NCBI GenBank assembly: GCA_028696285.1
Contig: JAQVHJ010000084.1
Coordinates: forward strand, 1-8,256
DNA length: 8,256 bases
Reading direction: 5' to 3'
Origin: a bacterium
Lineage (GTDB): Bacteria > AUK180 > JAQVHJ01
Within the stretch, counting starts at the first letter, position 1. Every line of letters begins with the position of its first letter. The position numbers and the translations under genes were made by a program. Below are positions 1-5,842 of this stretch, one piece after another. The notes beneath the pieces were generated by a model, which worked only from the letters and a program-made list of their open reading frames with translations, searched no databases and was not told the DNA's origin.

Positions 1-677
1 CTATGGAACGTTTAAAAGCATGGCGTGAGATAGCGCAAAAGATCGCCCACGAAATAAAGAACCCCCTCACACCAATAAGGTTAACCATTGAACATTTAAT
101 CACCTTATACAAGGATAACCCGAAGGAGTTTGACAGGTTATTCTCAAGGGCAACTGAGAATATCCTTGAACAGGTGGATAACCTCAGGGATATCAGTGAT
201 GAATTCTCCTCTTTCGGCCGGTTACAGGAACCGAAGAAAAAGGAGATTAACCTTTCCAATATCTTGAATGAAACCATCTTATTCTATATCGGACGTTGTG
301 AGAGTGAAGGAATTAAAATGGAGAGCGATATTGAAGACGGGATTCTATTCTTCGGTGATGAAAGAATGATGAAGAGAGTTTTCATTAATCTAATTGATAA
401 TGCAATGGATTCATTTATCGATGTTAAGGGAATTATCAATATTCGGCTGAAGAAGAATGAAGATGAATCAATTGTAATATTTTTCGAAGATAACGGGGTG
501 GGAATAAAATCTGATAATATGGAAAAGGTCTTTGAGCCCAATTTCTCAACTAAGAAAGCAGGGATGGGAATAGGCCTTGGCATTGTAAAGGAAATCTTAG
601 AAAAGCACAATGGCATAATCACAATCAACAGCACCGAAGGCAACGGAACAACTGTTAAGATAATATTATTAAAATAA
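1..677 (+). CDS. NtrY-like sensor histidine kinase, C-terminal part (5' truncated by window edge)
   Basis: This is the transmitter half of a two-component sensor kinase. It autophosphorylates a histidine and passes the phosphate to a response regulator not in the window. Residues are numbered from the ATG at 3. The HisKA H-box is AHEIKNPLTP with phospho-acceptor His16. The HATPase_c domain follows: N-box NLIDNAMDSF (Asn129, Asn133), G1 box EDNGVGI (162-168), F-box region FEPNFST (177-183) and G2 box GMGIGLGI (187-194). The run KAWREIAQKIAHEIKNPLTP is typical of NtrY-family kinases, where it continues directly from an upstream HAMP/PAS region, so the ATG at 3 is almost certainly an internal methionine and the gene starts off the left edge. 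No sensor or membrane part is visible. It ends in TAA at 675-677, six bases before a repeat hairpin. Assignment as a histidine kinase is firm; the NtrY subfamily is inferred from the H-box context, and the signal sensed is unknown. Confidence 0.93.
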   Translation, partial: MERLKAWREIAQKIAHEIKNPLTPIRLTIEHLITLYKDNPKEFDRLFSRATENILEQVDNLRDISDEFSSFGRLQEPKKKEINLSNILNETILFYIGRCESEGIKMESDIEDGILFFGDERMMKRVFINLIDNAMDSFIDVKGIINIRLKKNEDESIVIFFEDNGVGIKSDNMEKVFEPNFSTKKAGMGIGLGIVKEILEKHNGIITINSTEGNGTTVKIILLK

Positions 678-682
678 CATCA

Positions 683-719
683 TCCGTCATTGCGAGCCAT
701 AAGCGAAGCAATCTCTCTT
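683..719. repeat. ATTGC...GCAAT hairpin repeat, copy 1
   Basis: ATTGC (689-693) pairs with GCAAT (708-712). The 37-bp sequence is identical to 3924-3960. It starts six bases after the kinase stop codon and is followed by a pyrimidine-rich tract (CTCTCTTTC), so it might double as a transcription end. That role is a guess: the stem is short and there is no clean run of T. Confidence 0.8.
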
Positions 720-725
720 TCATTT

Positions 726-770
726 TAGTGGAGAGTGGAGGGTGGAGGGTGGAATGTGGAATGAATATGA
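726..770. repeat. Degenerate heptamer array (GTGGAGG/GTGGAAT type)
   Basis: About five tandem units of GTGGAGN or GTGGAAT are followed by GAATGAATATGA. A second array with the same start (TTAGTGGAG) and the same tail lies at 5640-5679. No reading frame uses it, and it looks like a minisatellite. Confidence 0.7.
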
Positions 771-779
771 AACAAAGAA

Positions 780-799
780 GGGCTTCCGGCCGGAAGCCC
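780..799 (-). repeat. GTAG-footed REP-like hairpin, TTCC stem type
   Basis: This is a perfect palindrome, GGGCTTCCGGCCGGAAGCCC, followed on the plus strand by CTAC, so the minus strand reads GTAG then the hairpin. Identical stems occur at 4536-4555, 5166-5185 and 6080-6099. A GTAG tetranucleotide at a hairpin foot is the known hallmark of REP elements recognised by RAYT transposases; assignment to that class is inferred. Confidence 0.85.
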
Positions 800-833
800 C
801 TACTGTGCGTATCAATCGTTTGTAATACAATTC

Positions 834-863
834 TTACCGTTCACCGTTCACCGTTTACCGTTT
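834..863. repeat. ACCGTT-type tandem array
   Basis: Repeated TTACCG and TTCACCG words run head to tail. Further arrays of the same kind lie at 1000-1036, 1213-1228 and 6141-6170, and the complementary GTGAACGGTGAACGGTC lies at 3971-3987. The third base alternates T/C while ACCG is kept. Confidence 0.65.
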
Positions 864-983
864 TACATGTTTTAACCTGACAATGTATTATGTTCGTATG
901 ATACGGGCGAAGGCCCTTCGCCCCTACGATGTGTATCAAACGCTTGTAATACAATTCTTACGTTTTTCGAATCACGGTTCACG
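858..983. repeat. 126-bp direct repeat, copy 1, with GAAGG-type hairpin
   Basis: This block is identical base for base to 1031-1156 (offset 173). It holds the conserved left spacer (CATGTTTTAACCTGACAATG), the hairpin GGGCGAAGG/CCTTCGCCC at 905-923, an outer GATAC (900-904)/GTATC (933-937) pairing, and the right spacer GTAATACAATTCTTACGTTT that follows nearly every hairpin of the family. Confidence 0.9.
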
Positions 984-1000
984 AATCACGAATCACGTCT
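967..1000. repeat. AATCACG-type tandem array
   Basis: Tandem CGAATCACG and CGGTTCACG words follow the GTTTTTCG end of the hairpin unit. Equivalent arrays follow most other units, for example at 1139-1163, 4600-4630, 4737-4759, 5229-5260, 5367-5397, 5437-5466, 5567-5589, 5880-5906 and 6013-6036. The number of words varies between copies, as expected for slippage. Confidence 0.65.
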
Positions 1001-1030
1001 TACCATTCACCGTTTACCGTTTACCATTCC

Positions 1031-1156
1031 CCGTTTTACATGTTTTAACCTGACAATGTATTATGTTCGTATGATACGGGCGAAGGCCCTTCGCCCCTAC
1101 GATGTGTATCAAACGCTTGTAATACAATTCTTACGTTTTTCGAATCACGGTTCACG
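1031..1156. repeat. 126-bp direct repeat, copy 2, with GAAGG-type hairpin
   Basis: This is an exact copy of 858-983. The hairpin GGGCGAAGG/CCTTCGCCC is at 1078-1096, with CTAC directly after it (GTAG on the minus strand). Perfect identity implies a recent duplication or gene conversion. Confidence 0.9.
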
Positions 1157-1240
1157 GTTCACGTTATCGAGTATTGCGAGATCTAGCTAACGAAGTGAAG
1201 CGTCAATCACCTCTTACCGTTTACCGTCCCGTCTTTAGTC

Positions 1241-1269
1241 TTGACTTATTTAATTAATTATGTTAAAAT
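1241..1269 (+). promoter_or_regulatory. Sigma70-type promoter for lipoprotein A
   Basis: A -35 box TTGACT (1241-1246), a 17-bp spacer and a -10 box TAAAAT (1264-1269) place the transcript start near 1276, about 20 bases before the ATG. The spacing and -10 sequence are the same as in the promoter upstream of the rhomboid gene, which supports both calls. Confidence 0.75.
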
Positions 1270-1294
1270 AAATTTAATAAACAAGGAGTAGAGA

Positions 1295-1762
1295 ATGAAC
1301 AAGAAAATTATCTTCACAGCATTTATTTTATCGATTGCTGTTCTTCTGCTGGCTGGCTGTACTGAATTTCTTATGGACAGATCTGCGATTAAAGAGTGTG
1401 AATTCAGTCTTGCTTCTGCAAAGCTTCTCAATTTGACTTCTAAGGGTGCTGACCTTAAACTTAATATCAATATTTCAAATCCAAACAGCACAAAGGCAAT
1501 TCTTGATAAATTTGACTTTGAGGTATTTGCCAATGATAAATTCCTTGCTGCAGGGTCCAATTCAGATAAAATCAGTATTGATCCGAGCTCATCCTATTCA
1601 TTGATAACAAGCCTTTTCCTGTCGTATGCAAATTTAGGTAATTTTTTAAAGGACCTTATCAATCAGAAACAGGTAAAATATATGGTTAAAGGTAATGTCT
1701 ATATCAATACACCCATAGGTGATTTGAAGTACCCCGTTAAATTTACGAAGACACAAAAATAA
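1295..1762 (+). CDS. Lipoprotein A, LEA/WHy-like domain, 155 aa
   Basis: This is a predicted envelope lipoprotein. Residues 1-22 form a lipoprotein signal peptide (MNKK, a hydrophobic stretch, lipobox LAGC with Cys22). Thr, not Asp, follows the Cys, which by the E. coli rule favours the outer membrane. The rest (about 35-155) is a beta-rich domain with the LEA14/WHy pattern: SAKLLNLTSKGADLKLNINI, then SNPNSTKAILDKFDFEVFAN. WHy-type domains are small immunoglobulin-like folds linked to stress or surface binding, and no enzymatic motif is seen. The start is supported by AGGAG at 1284-1288, six bases before the ATG. It has its own promoter and is followed by 156 bp before the rhomboid gene. Lipoprotein B (3401-3868) is a gap-free paralogue with about 79 of 155 identical residues by hand count. 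The lipoprotein call is strong; the domain family is a pattern-based inference. Confidence 0.88.
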   Translation: MNKKIIFTAFILSIAVLLLAGCTEFLMDRSAIKECEFSLASAKLLNLTSKGADLKLNINISNPNSTKAILDKFDFEVFANDKFLAAGSNSDKISIDPSSSYSLITSLFLSYANLGNFLKDLINQKQVKYMVKGNVYINTPIGDLKYPVKFTKTQK

Positions 1763-1790
1763 TACTTCTTTTCAGCAGAATTGATTAGGG

Positions 1791-1821
1791 AATATTTATT
1801 CATTCGAATGTGAAAAATATT
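1791..1821 (+). terminator. Weak hairpin after lipoprotein A, possible terminator
   Basis: AATATTT (1791-1797) can pair with AAATATT (1815-1821) around an inner CATTCGAATG palindrome (1801-1810). The stem is AT-rich and interrupted, and no T-run follows, so termination here is uncertain. Confidence 0.25.
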
Positions 1822-1865
1822 GGATAGCATTATTTATAATTTTTCCGGTTTATCCCTATGCCTGC

Positions 1866-1894
1866 TTGACATCCTTTTGTATTTATGATAAAAT
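1866..1894 (+). promoter_or_regulatory. Sigma70-type promoter for rhomboid-lipoprotein B
   Basis: A perfect -35 box TTGACA (1866-1871), a 17-bp spacer and TAAAAT (1889-1894) place the transcript start near 1901. This leaves an 18-base leader that contains only the Shine-Dalgarno site. No other promoter is evident before lipoprotein B. Confidence 0.8.
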
Positions 1895-1907
1895 AATTTA
1901 TAATGTT

Positions 1908-1921
1908 GGAGAAAGGCAGTG
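1908..1921 (+). promoter_or_regulatory. Shine-Dalgarno fixing a GTG start
   Basis: GGAG at 1908-1911 (within GGAGAAAGG) lies seven bases before GTG at 1919-1921. The GTG is the only start with such a site, and the protein then begins with the FPIGND...RRLPRIT opening typical of rhomboid-family proteins just before the first membrane segment. Confidence 0.8.
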
Positions 1922-3379
1922 TTTTTCTTATTCCCAATCGGAAATGATATTTCAGTCAGAAGATTACCGCGAATTACTCTCGCTATTATCATTCTCAATG
2001 TTCTTATTTTTCTTCTCTTCTCCCTGCCTGCAAATGTCCGGTTAAACAACCGAAGCACTGAATTAAGGCACCGCATGAATGATATACTAATGAGATACTT
2101 TAATGAGGAATGCAGGCAAGGTAAATATGAATATAGTAATAACGGACTAAATAAATTTGTATCTGATTTTGAGAATGGCGAAATATTAGATTCGGACAAT
2201 CCTGACTATTATTCCTATCTCCAAATGAAGTATGAATACAACGCGCTTATTAATAGGAACATCAATTATAAATTCGGATATATCCCGGCAAGACCTACGC
2301 CAATAACCATAATCAGCCATATGTTCCTTCACGGCGGGTTCATGCATCTACTCGGGAATATGTGGTTTCTTTGGCTCGTCGGGATCAGCCTTGAAGACAG
2401 ATGGGGACGTTGGTATTATCTAATATTCTACCTCCTTTCAGGAATCTTTGCCGTTACTATTTACGGCTTTGCAACTGCTATGAAAACAATCCCGTTAATC
2501 GGAGCTTCAGGAGCAATCGCAGGGTTAATGGGAGCTTTTATGGTCAGATTTTATAATTCAAAGATTAGATACTTCTGGTTCTTCCTGCTTTTCATAAAGC
2601 CTTATTGGGGGATATTTGAGATCACTTCCTGGTTCGCAATGGGACTCTGGTTCCTTAACCAGGTTCTCCAGCAAACTCTTTTTTCCGGAAAATCACACGT
2701 TGCATTTTTAGCGCATATCTACGGTTTTATCTTCGGCGTGGGAGTTGCGTTGATTTTAAAGTATACGGGGATTGAAGATAAATTCATTAAAGAAACTGTA
2801 TTGAAAGAGAAGTCGAAGGATAAACATAATCCCCTCGTTGCTGAGGCTCAGGACTCTGTGGATAACGGAAATTACAGGGAAGCGATTGAGAAATTAGAAA
2901 AGGCAATCGTATTGAATCCGGACAACATCCCTGCAAGGTTAAAAGTAATGGATTTGTATGAGCAGTACGAACGGGATAAATTTAAATCTTTTGAGCATTT
3001 CATAAAATTGCTTAATGTATTTATAAAGAAAAATGATGCAGTGAATTTCATGCTTCAATTCGAAAACTATATAGATCGATTTCAGAATACAGCTTTACCG
3101 GAACGAATTCAATTTTTCCTGGGATATGCCTACAGCATTAATAATAAACATTTACAGGCAATTGAAGAGTATAAAAAATTCACACAGAGATATCCACAAT
3201 CACATCTTGTTCCGAAAGCATTGCTCAATGCCGCAAAGATCTATATTTATAAAACCAATGAAATTCAGATAGGAGAAAAATTACTCTTTGTCATATTGAA
3301 AAGATATCCGAACCTCGAATGGAAACAGAATGTCGAAGATGAAATTAAAAAGATTCAATCAGGGAAAAATCAGAAATAA
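1919..3379 (+). CDS. Rhomboid-family intramembrane serine protease with C-terminal TPR region, 486 aa
   Basis: This is a predicted inner-membrane protease that cuts membrane-spanning substrates. The first membrane segment is about 19-36. A long charged loop (about 37-125) follows, then SHMFLHGGFMHLLGNMWFL, with His143 and Asn147 at the usual oxyanion positions. Further membrane helices include the catalytic motif GASGAIAGLMG (Ser197) and AHIYGF (His266), so the Ser-His dyad is intact. After about residue 300 the protein is soluble: a clear TPR unit (about 305-345, DNGNYREAIEKLEKAIVLNP) and a second TPR-like pair (about 395-465, NNKHLQAIEEYKKFTQRYP). The rhomboid core is usually about 200 residues, so the loop-1 insertion and the roughly 180-residue tail are additions, the tail probably cytoplasmic and used for partner binding. 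GTG start. Lipoprotein B follows after 21 bp. The substrate is unknown; the adjacent lipoproteins are candidate partners only by position. Confidence 0.92.
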   Translation: MFFLFPIGNDISVRRLPRITLAIIILNVLIFLLFSLPANVRLNNRSTELRHRMNDILMRYFNEECRQGKYEYSNNGLNKFVSDFENGEILDSDNPDYYSYLQMKYEYNALINRNINYKFGYIPARPTPITIISHMFLHGGFMHLLGNMWFLWLVGISLEDRWGRWYYLIFYLLSGIFAVTIYGFATAMKTIPLIGASGAIAGLMGAFMVRFYNSKIRYFWFFLLFIKPYWGIFEITSWFAMGLWFLNQVLQQTLFSGKSHVAFLAHIYGFIFGVGVALILKYTGIEDKFIKETVLKEKSKDKHNPLVAEAQDSVDNGNYREAIEKLEKAIVLNPDNIPARLKVMDLYEQYERDKFKSFEHFIKLLNVFIKKNDAVNFMLQFENYIDRFQNTALPERIQFFLGYAYSINNKHLQAIEEYKKFTQRYPQSHLVPKALLNAAKIYIYKTNEIQIGEKLLFVILKRYPNLEWKQNVEDEIKKIQSGKNQK

Positions 3380-3400
3380 ATTTAAATAAAGGAGCATTAA

Positions 3401-3868
3401 ATGAATAAAAAATTTTTTCTATTAATCATCGCAGTTATGTTGATTGTGCTGATTTTTTCGGGTTGTACCGAGTTTATAAATCAGAGGAAAAATCTTGAAA
3501 AATGTAAATTTGAAATTGACTCTGCAAAACTTGGAAAGCTCTCTTTAAACGGAATCGACTTAAAATTAAAGATAAATATTACCAATCCCAATAACACAAA
3601 AGTAATTGTTGACCGGTTTGATTATGAAGTATTTGCAAATGAGAAATATCTTGGAACAGGATCAAACAAGGAAAAATTTAATATTGCCGCAAACGGTTCA
3701 TATGTTTTTAATACAACTCTCTTTTTAGGTTTTAACAATCTTGGAAGTTTCATCAAAGAGTTAATTAATAAGGATGAAGTTGAATATAAAGTAAAAGGAA
3801 TGTTTTACATAGATACACCATTAGGAACAATTAAATATCCCGTTGAAATTACAAAGATTGAAAAATAA
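3401..3868 (+). CDS. Lipoprotein B, LEA/WHy-like domain, paralogue of lipoprotein A, 155 aa
   Basis: This is a predicted envelope lipoprotein. Residues 1-22 form the signal peptide, ending FSGC with Cys22; Phe at -3 of the lipobox is slightly unusual but GCTEF after it is identical to lipoprotein A. The domain carries the same signatures: SAKLGKLSLNGIDLKLKINI, TNPNNTK, DYEVFAN and a C-terminal DTPLG...KYPV. Ungapped alignment with lipoprotein A gives about half identical residues, with the NPN, EVFAN and VKG...TP segments most conserved. GGAG at 3391-3394 lies six bases before the ATG, and only 21 bp separate it from the rhomboid stop, so it is probably translated from the same transcript. 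Base use is somewhat more AT-rich than in lipoprotein A, consistent with an old rather than recent duplication. A binding, structural or stress role is plausible but nothing in the sequence fixes it. Confidence 0.88.
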   Translation: MNKKFFLLIIAVMLIVLIFSGCTEFINQRKNLEKCKFEIDSAKLGKLSLNGIDLKLKINITNPNNTKVIVDRFDYEVFANEKYLGTGSNKEKFNIAANGSYVFNTTLFLGFNNLGSFIKELINKDEVEYKVKGMFYIDTPLGTIKYPVEITKIEK

Positions 3869-3923
3869 CAAAGTACGCTTGCAATGACATTATATCGTCT
3901 GTAAACCAAAATAGCGTTTGTCG

Positions 3924-3960
3924 TCCGTCATTGCGAGCCATAAGCGAAGCAATCTCTCTT
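3924..3960. repeat. ATTGC...GCAAT hairpin repeat, copy 2
   Basis: This is identical over 37 bp to 683-719. ATTGC (3930-3934) pairs with GCAAT (3949-3953). It lies 55 bases after the lipoprotein B stop, so both exact copies sit just downstream of plus-strand genes. Confidence 0.8.
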
Positions 3961-4124
3961 GCGATCGACAGTGAACGGTGAACGGTCAAAAGTAAAATTA
4001 GTTCGAGTTCGAGTATGGAGTTCGAGACGTCATATAAAAATACTCCCCGATTAGTAAGGCATCCATGAACCACTCATTTCATTCGGGTTCAGGACTGAAG
4101 AACTCATACTTGAATCTCTAACTG

Positions 4125-4143
4125 AGATTTCCTGAGGAAATCT
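4125..4143. repeat. Perfect 8-bp hairpin next to the large direct repeat
   Basis: AGATTTCC (4125-4132) and GGAAATCT (4136-4143) are separated by TGA and followed by TT. It lies immediately before the first copy of the 456-bp repeat (from 4146) and is absent before the second copy, so it marks or predates the duplication edge. It could also act as a weak terminator for lipoprotein B. Confidence 0.5.
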
Positions 4144-4145
4144 TT

Positions 4146-4385
4146 CCGGAGGGATAGAACGCTTTTAGCCCACCATTTCAATGGTGGGTGTGAATGCAGA
4201 AAAACAATTCTGCAGCGTTCAGAGAGATAAATTAAGTTAATAGATAAAAATGTAATGCCTGTTTATTGAACATTACAAAATTGATATCATTATTTATATT
4301 TAAATATTGAACTTCTCAAAAAATATTTTAATCAACCCTACCCAGTGTTAAAACACTGGGCTAATTGCTATCGTCCCTACGGGAC
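4146..4385. mobile_element. 240-bp element with diverged inverted ends, BIME/MITE-like, copy 1
   Basis: The left end CCGGAGGGA (4146-4154) and right end TCCCTACGG (4374-4382) are inverted repeats with one mismatch. Inward of each lies TTAGCCCA (4164-4172 region on plus, 4342-4364 region on minus) opening a 9-bp hairpin with a 2-base loop: 4169-4188 and 4341-4360. The right end also has GTCCC/GGGAC (4373-4385), reading GTAGGGAC on the minus strand. The centre is AT-rich and non-coding. Two inverted GTAG-like hairpin ends resemble a BIME or a non-autonomous IS200/IS605-type element; mobility is inferred. Confidence 0.55.
4157..4220 (+). other. Predicted three-way-junction fold, copy 1
   Basis: GAACGCT (4157-4163) pairs with AGCGTTC (4214-4220) as a closing helix. 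Inside are CCCACCATT/AATGGTGGG (4169-4188, 2-base loop) and GCAGAA/TTCTGC (4196-4213, 6-base loop). Three nested perfect helices in 64 bases suggest a folded RNA or single-stranded DNA. An exact copy lies at 4787-4850. No known RNA class is recognised. Confidence 0.55.
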
Positions 4386-4535
4386 TAAATATTAAAGAAT
4401 AATTTATCTATAATCAGACCGAGATCGAGATAGAGATTGAGACTTAATTCCGTATCGTTCGCATTCAGTACTTGTATTAAATAAAGTTTGCGAAGCAAAC
4501 CATACCCTTACTTTTGAATCATGAACCCAAAAGAC

Positions 4536-4555
4536 GGGCTTCCGGCCGGAAGCCC
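4536..4555 (-). repeat. GTAG-footed REP-like hairpin, TTCC stem type
   Basis: This has the same 20-bp palindrome as 780-799, followed by CTAC and TGTGCGTATC. It lies inside the first copy of the 456-bp repeat. Confidence 0.85.
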
Positions 4556-4673
4556 CTACTGTGCGTATCGAATGTTGGTAATACAATTCTTACGTTTTTC
4601 GGATCACGAATCACGAATCACGAATCACGTTTCACATGTTTTAACCTGACGATGTATTATGTTCAAATGATAC

Positions 4674-4692
4674 GGGCGAAGGCCCTTCGCCC
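4674..4692 (-). repeat. GTAG-footed REP-like hairpin, GAAGG stem type
   Basis: GGGCGAAGG and CCTTCGCCC enclose a single C. CTAC follows. Two outer pairings are possible: GATAC (4669-4673) with GTATC (4702-4706), or ACGATGT (4649-4655) with ACATCGT (4697-4703). Confidence 0.85.
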
Positions 4693-4775
4693 CTACACAT
4701 CGTATCGAATGTTTGTAATACAATTCTTACGTTTTTCGGATCACGAATCACGAATCACGTCTATTATTCTTCATC

Positions 4776-5015
4776 CCGGAGGGATAGAACGCTTTTAGCC
4801 CACCATTTCAATGGTGGGTGTGAATGCAGAAAAACAATTCTGCAGCGTTCAGAGAGATAAATTAAGTTAATAGATAAAAATGTAATGCCTGTTTATTGAA
4901 CATTACAAAATTGATATCATTATTTATATTTAAATATTGAACTTCTCAAAAAATATTTTAATCAACCCTACCCAGTGTTAAAACACTGGGCTAATTGCTA
5001 TCGTCCCTACGGGAC
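4776..5015. mobile_element. 240-bp element with diverged inverted ends, copy 2
   Basis: This is an exact copy of 4146-4385, with hairpins at 4799-4818 and 4971-4990 and the GTCCC/GGGAC arm at 5003-5015. It arose with the surrounding 630-bp duplication, so it is not independent evidence that the element moves. Confidence 0.55.
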
Positions 5016-5165
5016 TAAATATTAAAGAATAATTTATCTATAATCAGACCGAGATCGAGATAGAGATTGAGACTTAATTCCGTATCGTTCGCATTCAGTA
5101 CTTGTATTAAATAAAGTTTGCGAAGCAAACCATACCCTTACTTTTGAATCATGAACCCAAAAGAC

Positions 5166-5185
5166 GGGCTTCCGGCCGGAAGCCC
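5166..5185 (-). repeat. GTAG-footed REP-like hairpin, TTCC stem type
   Basis: This is the duplicate of 4536-4555 within copy 2 of the large direct repeat. Confidence 0.85.
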
Positions 5186-5303
5186 CTACTGTGCGTATCG
5201 AATGTTGGTAATACAATTCTTACGTTTTTCGAATCACGGTTCACGAATCACAAATCACGTTTCACATGTTTTTACCTGACGATGTATTATGTTCAAATGA
5301 TAC

Positions 5304-5322
5304 GGGCGAAGGCCCTTCGCCC
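5304..5322 (-). repeat. GTAG-footed REP-like hairpin, GAAGG stem type
   Basis: This is the duplicate of 4674-4692. The left spacer has one change (CATGTTTTTACCTGAC). Confidence 0.85.
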
Positions 5323-5402
5323 CTACACATCGTATCGAATGTTGGTAATACAATTCTTACGTTTTTCGAATCACGAATCACGAATTACAAATCACGAAAA
5401 TG

Positions 5403-5428
5403 GATTGCCACGCTCCGCTCGCAATGAC
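5403..5428. repeat. ATTGC...GCAAT hairpin, CACGCTCCGCTC variant
   Basis: ATTGC (5404-5408) pairs with GCAAT (5421-5425). The identical 26-bp element recurs at 5843-5868, each time followed by TTTCTT and GTTTTTCG. Confidence 0.75.
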
Positions 5429-5509
5429 TTTCTTTCGTTTTTCGAATCACGAATCACGAATTACGTTTCACATGTTTTAACCTGACGATGTATTATGTTC
5501 AAATGATAC

Positions 5510-5528
5510 GGGCGAACACCGTTCGCCC
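5510..5528 (-). repeat. GTAG-footed REP-like hairpin, GAAC stem type
   Basis: GGGCGAAC and GTTCGCCC enclose ACC. CTACACATCGTATC follows as in the GAAGG type, so only the stem differs, and both arms differ together. Confidence 0.85.
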
Positions 5529-5639
5529 CTACACATCGTATCGAATGTTGGTAATACAATTCTTACGTTTTTCGAATCACGAATCACGTTATCGAGTATT
5601 GCGAAATAAGGTGCCGGCCCATGACATATGACATGTATA

Positions 5640-5679
5640 TTAGTGGAGGGTGGAGTGTGGAGAGTGGAATGAATATGAG
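5640..5679. repeat. Degenerate heptamer array (GTGGAGG type), second site
   Basis: This has the same opening TTAGTGGAG and closing GGAATGAATATGA as 726-770 with a different internal order of units. The two sites are about 4.9 kb apart. Confidence 0.7.
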
Positions 5680-5724
5680 AAATACAAATCTCATGCGCGC
5701 AGCGGATCACGGATCACGGTTATG

Positions 5725-5763
5725 GATTGCCACGTCGTACCTTACGGTACTCCTCGCAATGAC
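5725..5763. repeat. ATTGC...GCAAT hairpin with extra inner arm
   Basis: ATTGC (5726-5730) pairs with GCAAT (5756-5760). Inside is a second stem GTACC/GGTAC (5737-5741, 5746-5750). Compared with 5403-5428 the middle is longer but the outer arms and the following GACG are kept. Confidence 0.7.
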
Positions 5764-5796
5764 GTACACACATATGCAAACTCAATAACGTTATTT

Positions 5797-5826
5797 GTCA
5801 TTGCGATCGAGATTGCACCAGCAATC
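5797..5826. repeat. ATTGC...GCAATC element with inner GATTGC/GCAATC hairpin
   Basis: GTCATTGCGATCGAGATTGC opens the element. GATTGC (5811-5816) and GCAATC (5821-5826) form a stem with a 4-base ACCA loop. It is a diverged member of the ATTGC family. Confidence 0.6.
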
Positions 5827-5842
5827 GACTGAAGCATTCTCA

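Larger units (their letters stand above)
678..1240. other. Non-coding repeat mosaic between the kinase and lipoprotein A
   Basis: This 560-bp gap has no credible gene on either strand. It holds, in order: an ATTGC/GCAAT hairpin (683-719), a GTGGAGG-type heptamer array (726-770), a perfect 20-bp palindrome (780-799), ACCGTT-type arrays (834-863, 1000-1036, 1213-1228), two copies of a 126-bp repeat each with a GTAG-footed hairpin (858-983 and 1031-1156), AATCACG-type arrays, and a degenerate ATTGCGAG element near 1173. The same modules reappear in 3869-6201. Confidence 0.85.
4146..4601. repeat. 456-bp perfect direct repeat, copy 1
   Basis: Every base matches 4776-5231 (offset 630). Beyond 4601 the match continues with scattered differences through the next hairpin unit to about 4755, so the duplicated unit is the whole 4146-4775 and the two copies are adjacent. 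It contains the 240-bp paired-hairpin element (4146-4385), a hexamer array and a TTCC-type hairpin. Confidence 0.95.
4776..5231. repeat. 456-bp perfect direct repeat, copy 2
   Basis: This is identical to 4146-4601. It contains the second copy of the paired-hairpin element (4776-5015), the second three-way-junction fold (4787-4850) and the TTCC hairpin at 5166-5185. The following unit to about 5385 matches 4602-4755 with a few substitutions, concentrated in the AATCACG words. Confidence 0.95.

Noticed and set aside
3849..4073. 74-residue minus-strand open frame overlapping the end of lipoprotein B
   Set aside because: It overlaps a real gene, crosses an ATTGC hairpin and tandem arrays, and has no ribosome site.
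4066..4091. TGAACC/GGTTCA hairpin as terminator of lipoprotein B
   Set aside because: The stem is 6 bp with a 14-base loop, about 200 bases after the stop and with no T-run, so it is too weak to call.
4404..5216. Two identical 60-residue minus-strand open frames (4404-4586 and 5034-5216)
   Set aside because: They are identical only because the DNA is directly repeated. They run through hexamer arrays and the GGGC palindrome, have no Shine-Dalgarno site and resemble no protein family.
4514..5832. Plus-strand open frames in the repeat region (4514-4798, 5144-5485, 5650-5832)
   Set aside because: The translations consist of repeated NHESRIT-type words from AATCACG arrays. This is repeat DNA read as protein.
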